Origin: DATDPM01 sp963841995
GTDB lineage: Bacteria; Pseudomonadota; Alphaproteobacteria; DATDPM01
Direction of reading: 5' to 3'
Assembly: GCA_963841995.1 (NCBI GenBank)
Contig: CAWJEX010000001.1
Location: 62,001 to 126,000 of the forward strand
DNA: 64,000 nt
Shown: piece by piece, positions 18,432-27,642 of the stretch
Position numbering within the stretch: position 1 is the first letter of the stretch
Layout of the letters: every line of letters begins with the position of its first letter
The notes under the pieces: generated by a model
Database searches by the model: none
The model's input: only the letters and a program-made list of their open reading frames with translations
What the model was told of the DNA's origin: nothing
Translations under genes and position numbers: made by a program

Positions 18432-21400
18432 TTGCGATTGCGGATCATCCGAGCAAGCTTGCTTCAGCCCGCCGCGCTTGGGCTGTTCATCGCCGTCTGC
18501 GGGGCACAGGAGCTGCCACCGGCGCCCGGCGCGGTCCCCGAACTTCGGCGCGGCGTCGATGGTCAGCTGGAGATCGTTCCGCCCAAGCCAGCAAGCGTCC
18601 CCGCGCAGGAACCGGCCGCTGCACCGGCGCCGAAGACCAAGGTGCTGGCCCAACCGGTTCAGCCTAAAACCCAAATCGCCCGGCCGGCCGCGCCGCCGGT
18701 CCAACCGACGCCTGCCGCCGCGCCGCCGCCGGCGCCGGCAACGAACCAGGCAAGCCGGCCACCGCCGGCGCCGGCGACCAACGAGGCCGCCGCCCAACCG
18801 CAGCCGGCCGCCTTACCAGCGGCCCCTGAGATCCGGCTACCGGAGCCCCTCGCGATAGAGCTTCCCGCCGATGTGACCGCGCTTTCGCCATCCGAGTTGC
18901 CATTGCGCGATTTCCTTCGCAGAGCGAGCAGCGGCGGACGGCGCATCACCTACGATTTGTCCAGCCCCGTGGGCATCGGGCCTGTCGAGATCACCTGGAC
19001 CGCCTGGGACGACGGCACCGGCGGAGACAAGATCGCGGCAACGAAAACCGCCACGCTCTTCGTGCTCCCGACCGGCATGACGCCGGCCGGCCAGTCCGGC
19101 AGCGAAAATGCCACCGCCGGCAACAACGCCGCCAAGATCGCGCGCGACGCTGCAGGCCGGGTTCACATGGTGTGGAAAACCGACGCCAAGGGCATCACGG
19201 ATCACGTCTTATATCGACGCGCGACCACGGACGCCGACGGCGCCGTCATCTGGGAAACGGATCCTATGACGGTCGAGGACGCGTCCGCGGTTCGTTATGA
19301 TTCGTTTCCCGGCCTGGCGGTGTCCGGAGAAACCGTTCACATCGCGTGGCAGGCCGGCGGAACCGTCCATTACCGACGCATCGCTCACGGTTCCCGAGGA
19401 TGGGAATGGGGGCCGGAGCGCGATACCGGCGCAGCAAGCGACGGCAGTGATGTCGGCCCGGCGATCGATGCGGTCGGATCGACGGTTCATATCGCCACCC
19501 CGTCGGGTTACTATGCGATTTCGACCGACAGGGGCGATACCTGGAAAATCGAGCCTATCGCTCTGCCGCCCGACGTCACGATCAAAACGGTGACGGTCGC
19601 TGCCGATCGATCGGGGAATGTGCATGTCGCCTTCTCGGGCGTGGTGCACAAAGCCCAACCCGGCGCCGGCGGATACTGGGAGCTGCGCTATGTCCGCCGC
19701 ACGCCGGACGGCTCGTGGGTCGATGCGCGGAACGCTCTTGCTGGCGCGCCGGAATGGGCCGTTGGCCCAGGCGATCATCTGGCGGATTGGTCCGCATCGT
19801 CGCCGACGACGACAACAATATCCATTTGACCTGGCACGGCACCGCAATCACACGGCTCTACGCCAACGACCAGTCCTATTATTCGCTCCGCCGTGCCGCC
19901 GCGCCGGGGCGCTGGGCGGACGGGTGGGAGCCGCCGATCCGATTGCAGCCCATAGACCCGGCCCAAGGGATCGGGTTTTCCTATGCCCCGTCCCTCGCGG
20001 TGGACAGCGACGTCGCTGTGCCCGTGACTTTCTATGACGTCGGGGGGCAGGGGTTCGACGCGGTCGCGCGCATCGTCAAACAGGGCGCGCTCGAGGGTCC
20101 GCCGATCCAAGTGGCGGATTGGATGCGAAAGTCGATCGACGCCAAGACTCCGGAAGCCGCGCTGAGCGCGCGGTTCCCATCCGCGGCGCCACGGCTGTTT
20201 CATGCGCCCAATGGCCGGATCTGGCTCGATCTCCTGGAAACGCTCATCCCGGAAATTGTCAAGGGCGCGCCGAAATTGATCGTGTACCATCGTATCGACG
20301 TCACGGATGCGATCCAGGGCAGATGGTCTGCGAACGGGATCCTGTTCCACCTGCAGCACGCCGCCGCCGCCTCTTGGCAAGGATTGGCAAATGTCGCGGA
20401 CCACGTGATGGGCCGCCGCCCGTATTCGCATATCTTCGTCATCGTCGAAGAAAATCACGGCTACCGGCAGATCATCGGCAACCCCAACGCGCCGAACATC
20501 AACCAGCTCGCGACGGATTATGGGCTGGCGACGAATTTCTATGCAGAAGTCCATCCGAGCGAAGCCAATTACGTCGCCATGATCGGCGGCGGCACCTTCG
20601 GCATTCACGATGACGACGCGCCGTACTGCAAGCCAGGCAGCACCGACCCCTATTGCGCGCGCGCCGCGCACGGCGACTACGCCGATCATACGATTACCGC
20701 GCGGAGCCTGATCGACCAGCTGAACGACCAGGGCCTGAGCTGGAAAGGCTACTTCGAAAACATCCCGGCGCCGGGATCGAAGGCGATCTATTCGAGCGGT
20801 TCCGCAGCGTCGGCGCAGCCCGATCAGCTCTATGCGGCCAAGCACAATGGTTTCATCAACTTCGCCGTCGTGCAGAACGACCCCCGGCTTGCGAGCAAGT
20901 TCGTCGGCTTCGATCAGCTCGCCGCCGATCTTGCCAGCGGCGATGTGCCGAACTACGCCCATGTCGTTCCGAACCAATGCAATGAGATGCACGGGTTGGG
21001 TGAGCAAGCGCCGAACGTGCCCGCCGATTGCGGCTATGACAACGACCAAGGTCTGATCGCCCGCGGCGACAAGGAGCTCGGCGATCTCGTGCGCCAGATC
21101 CAGGCCTCGCCCGCCTGGTCGGCCAGGGAGAATTTCGCGATCGTGATCACCTGGGACGAAGATGACGGCCCCCACTCGACCAAGAGGACCGGCGTCGTCG
21201 AAGGCTGTTGTGGCTTCGATCCGGCCAGCACCGCCAACAACGGCGGCGGCCATATCGCGACGATCGTCATCACCAATCACGGGCCGCGCGGCGTGACCGA
21301 CGACACGCCCTACAACCACTATTCGCTGCTGCGCACGACGGAGGACGCGTTCGGGATTGTCGAGCACTTGAACATTGCCGGTGACACCGAGCGCGGGGTC

Positions 21401-21433
21401 AGATCGATGAAACCGCTGTTCGGCCTCCCGTAA
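18432..21433 (+). CDS. Secreted phosphoesterase with repeat region (frame break)
   Basis: A signal peptide (LRIIRASLLQPAALGLFIAV) follows a likely TTG start at 18432; an ATG at 18270 is in frame but adds a non-coding-like leader. A Pro/Ala-rich linker with repeated PPPAPATN precedes sialidase-like repeats (HIAWQAGGTVHYRR, NVHVAFSGVVHKAQ). The frame breaks near 19790. The next frame carries the C-terminal phosphoesterase domain (phospholipase C/acid phosphatase type): FVIVEENHGYRQIIGN, AEVHPSEANYVAMIGG, NYAHVVPNQCNEMHG and FAIVITWDEDDG. Joined, the protein would be about 1,000 residues, exported, with a hydrolytic domain. Confidence 0.75.
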
Positions 21434-21447
21434 GATAAGCAGATCAC

Positions 21448-21633
21448 GTGACCATTCCATTCCCGAAGCTCAAGGCTCACGTGCTGGCCAACCCCAAGGT
21501 CAAGGCCGAATACGACGTGCTTGCCCCGTATGTCGAGGGGCGAAATCCTGCCTTGGTGATCCGCTACGCCAACGGGGAGCAGACGCGTTTGGCTGGGCTC
21601 GCCGCCAGCTCGCCGCTCTCAAGCCCCGCGTGA
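21448..21633 (+). pseudogene. XRE-type antitoxin N-terminal fragment
   Basis: From the GTG at 21448, MTIPFPKLKAHVLANPK, then VKAEYDVLAPYVE, matches the N-terminal tail that precedes the helix-turn-helix in HigA/HTH-XRE antitoxins. The helix-turn-helix itself is not present and the frame ends within about 25 residues. No toxin gene is seen beside it. It probably represents the broken end of a toxin-antitoxin pair. Confidence 0.45.
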
Positions 21634-21639
21634 TCGTCA

Positions 21640-21841
21640 CGGCGACGGATGCGGCGTTTATTGTATCCCCAAGGAGCGATACCGGATTTGTTTCGGTGCC
21701 GCTACTGAAGTCGCCGCTGTCTAACCCACTCCAAGTAATGATTCCGGTGAAGGTCCCGTCCATTATTGCCGCTGAAGCAGCCGTTGTAGAACCCACAACC
21801 AGGGCGAATGCGAGTGCGGCCAGTTTCATTCTGCCGCTCAT
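21640..21841 (-). pseudogene. Truncated secreted protein, PEP-CTERM-like N-terminus
   Basis: The ATG at 21841 has GGGAGGAG five bases upstream. It encodes MSGRMKLAALAFALVVGST, a signal peptide ending in ASA, then MDGTFTGIITWSGLDSGDFS. That Gly/Thr/Asp-rich beta pattern is common at the start of small exported PEP-CTERM-type proteins. Around 21640 the match ends and unrelated sequence follows, so the C-terminal part, including any sorting signal, is lost. Confidence 0.5.
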
Positions 21842-22055
21842 CTACTCCTCCCTCAACATGATCGGAAACGTCGTTCAAATCCATTCACGGCAGTTTGTCG
21901 CGCTTCGGCCTTTCATACCCGCCGCCGATCACGACCACCAAGCCATCTTCCGGCTTGATTTCCTCCCAGCCAGGACGGCCGCGCACATGATCCACCAAGC
22001 TCTCGGGCTTCGGTTTGTCGTCCGGCTGATCCGTCTTTATATCGTAGTCGCCGAG

Positions 22056-23249
22056 CTATGTTTGCGGTCTGCGTACGAGCGCCGGCGCCGCGGGCTCGTG
22101 GTCACGCACGACGCGGTTCATCATTGCGATGATCGCGCCGGTGATCAGGGTCATGACTGCGTCAGTGATCTCAGCCGAGCGGCCGGGCAGATAAATCTCG
22201 GCGAGGCTGGTGACGAAGAGCAAGGTGGCAACAATACAGGTCGCCTTCCACAGACGCAGCCCCGCTTCGCTGCTGATCCACACTAAGCTGCCATAGAGGA
22301 AGAATTTTTCGAAGAACGACTGAATATTGACCTCCAGCGAGCCGCTCAAATAGCTGCGGAACGGCAGCCAACCGAACTGCCCCGTTGCGGCGTGGAAGTC
22401 GAACGGTTCGAGGCGAAGCGCGATGACCATCGTGCAGAGCACCGCGGCGACGGCCAACGGCGCTGCGCGCATCCGGCTGAGAGCCAGCACCCACGCGGCG
22501 ACGGCCACGGCAGCGCCTATGACTTCGGGGGCCGTGAGTTCCAGGGTGACGATGAAAATTTTGGCGCCGAACACGAACGCGATGAAGAAGGGAATATAGA
22601 GCTGCGATCGCCGCCGCCCGGCCGCCGCGGCGATGAGATAGCTTACCGTCAGCCACAGCGCGAAATAGCGGAAGATTGGGTAGGGCGCGAGGCTCGGATA
22701 CAGCACGATGGGCTTCAGACTATCCCAGTATTTGTGCAGATCGATGGTCGGGACATAGGGGAAGAGGTGGTATCCGAGCATCGCGATCAGCAACAGGCTG
22801 GGGATCGGTTTGGCCGACAGCGTGCGCAGCAACGGCCAGCGCGATTGGGAGCGAACAAGGGTGCCACCGATCCCGCCGAGCCAGGTTCCGAACGTGTTGA
22901 GATAGACGTCCGACATGTTCGTGACGCGGCCCTCATCGTAGAACTGGGTGATCTCGATTGCGGTGCAAAGCACCAGCCCGGTTAGCGTTACGAGCAATAG
23001 CCGCCGCTGCGGACCGGGGCGCAGCGCCAGCATGGCGAAGAAGCCGAACGGCATGTAAAGCAGGATGTTCGCCACGAGGTCGCCGAAGCTTGTCGGCGGC
23101 TTGGCCCAGCTATGGATCAAGGTCCCGACTGGACCGAGATTTCCTGGTGGGACCCGGAAGGCATAGGGGTAGAGGGAGCCGTGCATGATGACGGCGACGA
23201 TGCTAATCGTGACGACCGAGAAATTACGGTCGAACATGGATCGTTGCAT
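22056..23249 (-). CDS. VanZ-like family membrane protein
   Basis: This 397-residue protein contains the VanZ signature FGDLVANILLYMPFGFFAML, then EITQFYDEGRVTNMSDVYLNTFGTWLGG. Membrane segments extend through a longer C-terminal half. VanZ-like proteins are common near exopolysaccharide and exosortase loci, but their biochemical role is unclear apart from VanZ in teicoplanin resistance. It is complete and shows no frame break. Its start lies seven bases after the stop of a small unknown frame on the same strand. Confidence 0.8.
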   Translation of the reverse strand: MQRSMFDRNFSVVTISIVAVIMHGSLYPYAFRVPPGNLGPVGTLIHSWAKPPTSFGDLVANILLYMPFGFFAMLALRPGPQRRLLLVTLTGLVLCTAIEITQFYDEGRVTNMSDVYLNTFGTWLGGIGGTLVRSQSRWPLLRTLSAKPIPSLLLIAMLGYHLFPYVPTIDLHKYWDSLKPIVLYPSLAPYPIFRYFALWLTVSYLIAAAAGRRRSQLYIPFFIAFVFGAKIFIVTLELTAPEVIGAAVAVAAWVLALSRMRAAPLAVAAVLCTMVIALRLEPFDFHAATGQFGWLPFRSYLSGSLEVNIQSFFEKFFLYGSLVWISSEAGLRLWKATCIVATLLFVTSLAEIYLPGRSAEITDAVMTLITGAIIAMMNRVVRDHEPAAPALVRRPQT

Positions 23250-23592
23250 GCGCGCCTATTCCTCGGTTCGGGTCATGATCCGGATTGTCAGCGGCCGCGA
23301 TTCGACGGTCTCAATCTCAACCCACGTTTCCCGGATGACCGGGAAATCGTTGGAATGGTGTACCAATTCGGCCTCACGGAGAAGCCAGTTTGAGGATGCT
23401 GCCCGCGTCAAGGTTGGCGAAGCAGTGAATGCAGGGGTCATCCGACCTCCGGGGCATGGCTTTCCCGTCATCAAGACACACTACTACCGTCGTTTCTTCC
23501 CCACGTCATGCTCGCACCCCTCATGCTCACACGAGCACGCTGGGGCACCCATTATTGGATGGTACTGGAGGAGCGGATGGTGGTTCCAAGCT
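23250..23592. other. Upstream of VanZ; small unknown frame only
   Basis: About 340 bases lie between VanZ and the IS4-type element. A minus-strand frame of 72 residues (23256-23474) ends just ahead of VanZ with WVEIETVESRPLTIRIM and could be the tail of a gene cut by the IS. It matches no family I know. Confidence 0.3.
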
Positions 23593-25179
23593 TTCAATTA
23601 CCCACAAGTTTTGCTCCGATGACTGCGCCCATCTCGAGATCCGTCAGACGCGACAATCCCCGCCAGATGACCATATTGCCGGGCGGAGGATCGCTGGAGC
23701 GGGCGAGATAGCCGCCAAGCTGGGCGATCTTGATTAGGTAATGGGAGAGAGATTTTCGTCGAAGCGCCTTTGCGCCTTTGTCCTTCACCAGATGGTCAAG
23801 CAAGCCTATTTCGACATCGGTCAGCGCGAGATTGGGTGGGGCATCCGGGGTGGAGCGATTGATCATCGTCATCCAGAAGACCCGCCAACTCAGGATACAA
23901 AAGACCGATATCAAATTCACAAGGCGGTCCGCGGTCCTGAGCTTCGACTCCTCTGCCTTGCAGCCCGACTTCAGGATCTTGTGGAAGACCTCAATTTTCC
24001 ACCGCAAGGCATACCATTCGAGCTTCTCAACGGCGTCCTGGCGCGACTGAACAGGCAGGTCGGTGATTAGCTTCCAGTCGATCTTCTTGCTGTTTGTCGG
24101 CGCCCGACGCTCTTGGACATGAATCACCGTCAACGTCAGCGCGGGGTATCGTTTCTGCTTGCCGATCGGTGGCAGGATTCGAATCCTGCAGTACTTGATC
24201 TCGAGGGTGGCCTCGGTTGGATCGCCGTTGTTGTCTCGAACCTCGATGCGATACTGCCCCTTAACCCCCACGTCGTCCATTTCATCGGCGATCGTATGAT
24301 CCCCGTCACCGGCCAGGCGGTCGACACAGATTCTCAGGAGGAAATGCGTTCCAATCTCCTGGGCCGTGCAAAAGAGCTCATAGATATCGCTCTCGCGATC
24401 GCCGACGTGAATATACCGCGCTGGCCCATCCAAAAGCTCTGTGGACTGCTTCAGGTTTTCCAACCACCGGACGCTCTCCTTCTTCTCGATGGGAACTCTC
24501 ATCGGGTTGATCTTCTTCTTGAGAGCAGCGCACCCCTTGAATTTCTTCCTGGTCCAAAATTTGATCGCAGCCAAGCCGAGCGGGAGGCCTGCGGCCGTTA
24601 CGGCGAGGCTTGAATGCATCAAAATACCGCAAACTGTGTGCAACCTGAGGCGGCCAGCTTTGTCCCGTCCGCTGTTGATTTTGTAGGTCAGGCCGATCAA
24701 GTCCGGCGTCTCTCGTTGATCGGTAATCTCGGTCGTATCATGCAGCACCAGAACAGGACCATCGGTGGCAGCAAGGCGATCGTGGGTCGATTGAAAGTGG
24801 CCGGCCAAGATGTCCTCTTCGCCGACCCTCTCATTGGAGAAAAAACGGTAAGCTGCCTTAGTGTTCGCCCAATCCTGGCAAACCAAAGGGATGCTCTCGC
24901 CCATGGCACTCTCTATCCGACCGAGCAGTTCGCGGAGTCTCTTTGCCAAGCCGCACATCCCTAAACTCGTTGCTGGCGACTTCTCGATCAGTCCAGGTTA
25001 CTGCCTCACAGGCAGAAGTGGGATCGCCGCTCACTACGCGAAGCCTTTTCGCCAAATCCATAAAGTACTCTTTCCTTCCGATTCGGGTGCGCAGCAATAA
25101 ATCACAAGCAATTCATTCAATTCAAGTTCCCCCCAAAACCTCCTTGGTCACCGATCGGCTCAAATTGTGGGTAATTGAA
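23593..25179 (-). mobile_element. IS4-family insertion sequence (IS50/Tn5-like group)
   Basis: Perfect 15-base terminal inverted repeats bound the element: TTCAATTACCCACAA at 23593-23607 and its complement at 25165-25179. The transposase stop codon lies within the left repeat. No long target duplication is visible; only GCT is shared at the edges. Total length is 1,587 bases. Confidence 0.85.
23594..25097 (-). pseudogene. IS4-family transposase, frame broken near the N-terminus
   Basis: The 454-residue body matches Tn5-type transposases: CQDWANTKAAYRFFSNERV, VLVLHDTTEITDQR (first Asp), YIHVGDRESDIYEL (second Asp) and WYALRWKIEVFHKILKSGC with the Y-(2)-R-(3)-E signature. The N-terminal piece TWTDREVASNEFRDVRLGK lies in another frame, and the two join at about 24945 if one base is removed. 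The copy is inactive as read, or has a sequencing indel. Confidence 0.85.
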
Positions 25180-25204
25180 GCTAGTCGTTGCCGGCTGGCG
25201 TGAA

Positions 25205-25691
25205 GCCATAGGAAGAGATAAGTGTCCACGTAAACGGAAGTGGACACTTGCGGTAAACGATAAAAAAGTGGATCAACAGCTCTGGCGCCGGCGGAAAGTC
25301 GAGGAGAAGCGGCGGATGGTGGAAGAGACGCTGGCGGCTGGGGGCGTCAGTATCGATTGTGGCGCGGCGGCACGATGTGAATGCCAACCAGCTGTTCACG
25401 TGTCGGCGTCAGTACCGGCGCGAAGAATTGAACAACGGAACATCTGAGGGCGCCCTCGTTCCGGTTTGTGTTATCGGCAAAGGCGGCGTCATTTCTGGGG
25501 TTTCGGGTCTAGCGAAGTCCAAGCCGGCTCGATCGTCGGAGCCATGTTCGGAGCCACGGTCTGTGGCCGCTGTTCCCAAATCGCCGAAAATGATCGAAGT
25601 GGAGCTTCGGAGCAGAACCGGGATCTGGATCGATGCCGATGTCAGGGCGCCGGTGCTGCAGCGGATGCTCAAGATGATCCGGAGCTTGTGA
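25205..25691 (+). pseudogene. IS66-type accessory gene (tnpA) remnant
   Basis: Frame 1 reads VEEKRRMVEETLAAGGVSI. Frame 2 continues ARRHDVNANQLFTCRRQYRR and ends KMIEVELRSRTGIWIDADVR. Together these match the helix-turn-helix OrfA (tnpA) of IS66 elements. The frame changes at about 25350. No tnpB or tnpC follows. Confidence 0.7.
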
Positions 25692-25753
25692 CGTGGTCCC
25701 CCAGAATGTATCCGCGATGAGGTGGAGTCCGTCACTGAAGGAGACGGACGACG

Positions 25754-25860
25754 AAGAGTAGCCGGTTCACGGGAGAACAGATTATCGGGCTTTTGCGGGA
25801 ACAAAAGGCGGGGATGAAGACCGCTGACATTTGCCGGAAGCACGGACGACACGCTATGGC
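25754..25860 (+). pseudogene. IS3 OrfA N-terminal scrap
   Basis: The residues SRFTGEQIIGLLREQKAGMK, then TADICRKHG, match the start of IS3-type OrfA (the helix-turn-helix half). The normal ATG is not intact and the match ends after KHGR. This scrap is from a different IS3 subgroup than the element at 16143. Confidence 0.65.
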
Positions 25861-25977
25861 ACCTAGATGCCGGGACCGGGGGCCGTCCACTTCATCAGGT
25901 CACTTCAGGCTTGCCAGAAACGCCAATCTGTCACAAATTTTGGCTGGAACCGGTGGCTATCTGGGGAATATCACGTA

Positions 25978-26922
25978 ATGACGGACCGGACTGTCCTCCC
26001 CAGGATTGCGGTCTTGGTGCCCTGCTATAACGAGGAGCTTGCGATACCCCAGGTGGTGCGGGGTTTCCGTGCCGCGCTGCCGTCGGCTACCGTTTACGTT
26101 TACGACAACAACTCGCGTGATCACACCAGGGAAGTTGCCGCCGAGGCCGGGGCCGTGGTCCGCATGGAACCGCTCCAGGGAAAGGGGAACGTCGTCCGCC
26201 GGATGTTTGCTGACATCGAAGCCGATGTTTACGTCCTGGTCGACGGTGACGACACCTACCATGCAGCATCGGCTCCAGCCATGGTGCAGACCCTCATTGA
26301 CAGCCAACTCGATATGGTGAGCGGGAAGCGGGTCAGTGAGATACAGGCCGCCTACCGGCGTGGCCACCGCTATGGCAATGCCCTGCTGACGACCTTGGTC
26401 TCCGCCATCTTCGGCAAGCGGTTTACCGACATGCTGTCCGGTTATCGGGTGTTTTCCCGCCGCTTCGTCAAGAGCTTTCCGGCACTCTCCTCGGGCTTCG
26501 AGATTGAGACGGAATTAACCGTCCACGCGCTGGAACTGCGGATGCCGACAACAGAAATCGATACGCCCTACAAGGACCGTCCTGAAGGCTCTGTGAGCAA
26601 GCTGCGCACCTATCGGGATGGCTGGCGCATTCTGATGACTATCCTTTTGTTGGTCAAGGAAGAGCGGCCTCTTCAGTTTTTCGGTTCTATTTTTGGCCTG
26701 CTCATGGTGTTTTCACTGGCCCTAAGCGTTCCCCTGTTTATCACCTATGCCGAAACCGGCCTCGTGCCACGTTTCCCCACGGCCGTTCTGGCCACCGGGT
26801 CGATGCTGCTGGCCTTCCTCAGTCTTGCTAGCGGCCTAATCCTCGATACCGTCACGCTGGGGCGGCGAGAAGCCAAGCGTATGCGCTATCTGGAAATTCC
26901 GGCGCCGGGAGGGCAACCGTGA
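25978..26922 (+). CDS. GT2 polyprenyl-phosphate-sugar transferase
   Basis: From the ATG at 25978 the protein has 314 residues. It shows RIAVLVPCYNEELAIPQVV, VYVYDNNSRDHT, VLVDGDDTYHA (DxD) and TDMLSGYRVFSRR, plus two membrane helices near the C-terminus (FFGSIFGLLMVFSLALSVPL). These features fit GT2 enzymes that load a sugar onto undecaprenyl phosphate. A gtrA gene overlaps its end by four bases, forming a classic GT2-GtrA pair. A longer frame exists upstream but overlaps IS debris, so ATG 25978 is preferred. Confidence 0.85.
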   Translation: MTDRTVLPRIAVLVPCYNEELAIPQVVRGFRAALPSATVYVYDNNSRDHTREVAAEAGAVVRMEPLQGKGNVVRRMFADIEADVYVLVDGDDTYHAASAPAMVQTLIDSQLDMVSGKRVSEIQAAYRRGHRYGNALLTTLVSAIFGKRFTDMLSGYRVFSRRFVKSFPALSSGFEIETELTVHALELRMPTTEIDTPYKDRPEGSVSKLRTYRDGWRILMTILLLVKEERPLQFFGSIFGLLMVFSLALSVPLFITYAETGLVPRFPTAVLATGSMLLAFLSLASGLILDTVTLGRREAKRMRYLEIPAPGGQP

Positions 26923-27320
26923 CCTCCATGTCGCAGTTCTTGCGGTTTGGTCAGGTCGGTGTTGCTGGGTTCCTGGTCGATTGGGCCTGCCTGACCTTTT
27001 TTCTCTGGCTGGGCACCGGCTTTTTTGCCGGCCGTGGACTGTCCTATCTTTGTGCCGCGACGGCAACATGGGCAATGAACCGCCGTTGGACATTCGCCAG
27101 CACCGATAGGGCGCTCCTTCGGCAGTGGGGGAAGTTCTTTTCCGCGAATGCTGTCGGAGGCGCCATCAACTACGGCGTCTCCGCCGTTTTGGTCATCGCA
27201 TTCCCCCACGTCGTCGGCCCCTATCCGGTTCTAGCCGTTGCCGCGGGGTCTCTTTCAGGGTTGATCGTGAATTTTGGCCTGTCCAAACGATTTGTTTTTG
27301 GATCGAATTCGTCTAGCTAA
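26919..27320 (+). CDS. GtrA family membrane protein
   Basis: This 133-residue protein starts with GTG at 26919, overlapping the GT2 stop, and has four membrane helices. FLRFGQVGVAGFLVDWACL near the N-terminus and AATATWAMNRRWTFAS mid-protein are the GtrA signatures; the end reads NFGLSKRFVF. It is probably the flippase or membrane partner of the GT2 at 25978, with translation coupled by the overlap. Confidence 0.88.
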   Translation: MTSMSQFLRFGQVGVAGFLVDWACLTFFLWLGTGFFAGRGLSYLCAATATWAMNRRWTFASTDRALLRQWGKFFSANAVGGAINYGVSAVLVIAFPHVVGPYPVLAVAAGSLSGLIVNFGLSKRFVFGSNSSS

Positions 27321-27369
27321 CAGCCAAGGGGATGCCCACCAAAAATCACGCGACTGTTTGTAGATATTC

Positions 27370-27391
27370 CGCAGCGAAGTCGCAGCGAAGT
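27370..27391 (+). repeat. 11-base tandem duplication
   Basis: CGCAGCGAAGT is present twice in a row at the point where the HAD/UbiA-like reading frame stops matching its family. It is probably a small replication or repair scar. Confidence 0.7.
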
Positions 27392-27616
27392 GCCAACTCC
27401 TTTTTTCAGTTTTGCTTTCCCACCGGCAAGCCAAACTGGTAACTTAAAAATAACGCGCCAATCAGCAAGGACAGCGGCGACCGTCGCCTCCTGCAATATG
27501 TCGACTGTGACCAGCGTACCATCCACATCGACGCAGAGCGGCAAGTCATCGGCAGGTGGTTTTGCAGTCGACACCATTCTCGCATTATCTATTGTGCTCA
27601 TACCCTGCATCAACAT
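27392..27616 (-). pseudogene. HAD/UbiA-type gene, N-terminal fragment
   Basis: The reading frame from the ATG at 27616 contains LPLCVDVDGTLVTVDILQEA, then FKLPVWLAGGKAKLKKGV. This matches the N-terminal HAD phosphatase domain that precedes UbiA prenyltransferase domains (DxDGT motif; the P-x-W-x-x-x-G-K-A-x-L-K block). The rest is missing beyond about 27392, next to an 11-base tandem duplication (27370-27391). It begins just 26 bases after the asparagine-synthetase-like gene on the same strand, so it was probably the operon's last gene. Confidence 0.6.
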
Positions 27617-27642
27617 GAGATGTGCCGGCCGTTAGTCCAAGC

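Noticed and set aside
19775..21460. 561-residue minus-strand frame
   Set aside because: It is antisense to the phosphoesterase gene, whose motifs are clear; the frame is an artefact of GC-rich codon use.
22392..22985. 197-residue plus-strand frame
   Set aside because: It is antisense to the VanZ-like gene with charged shadow residues.
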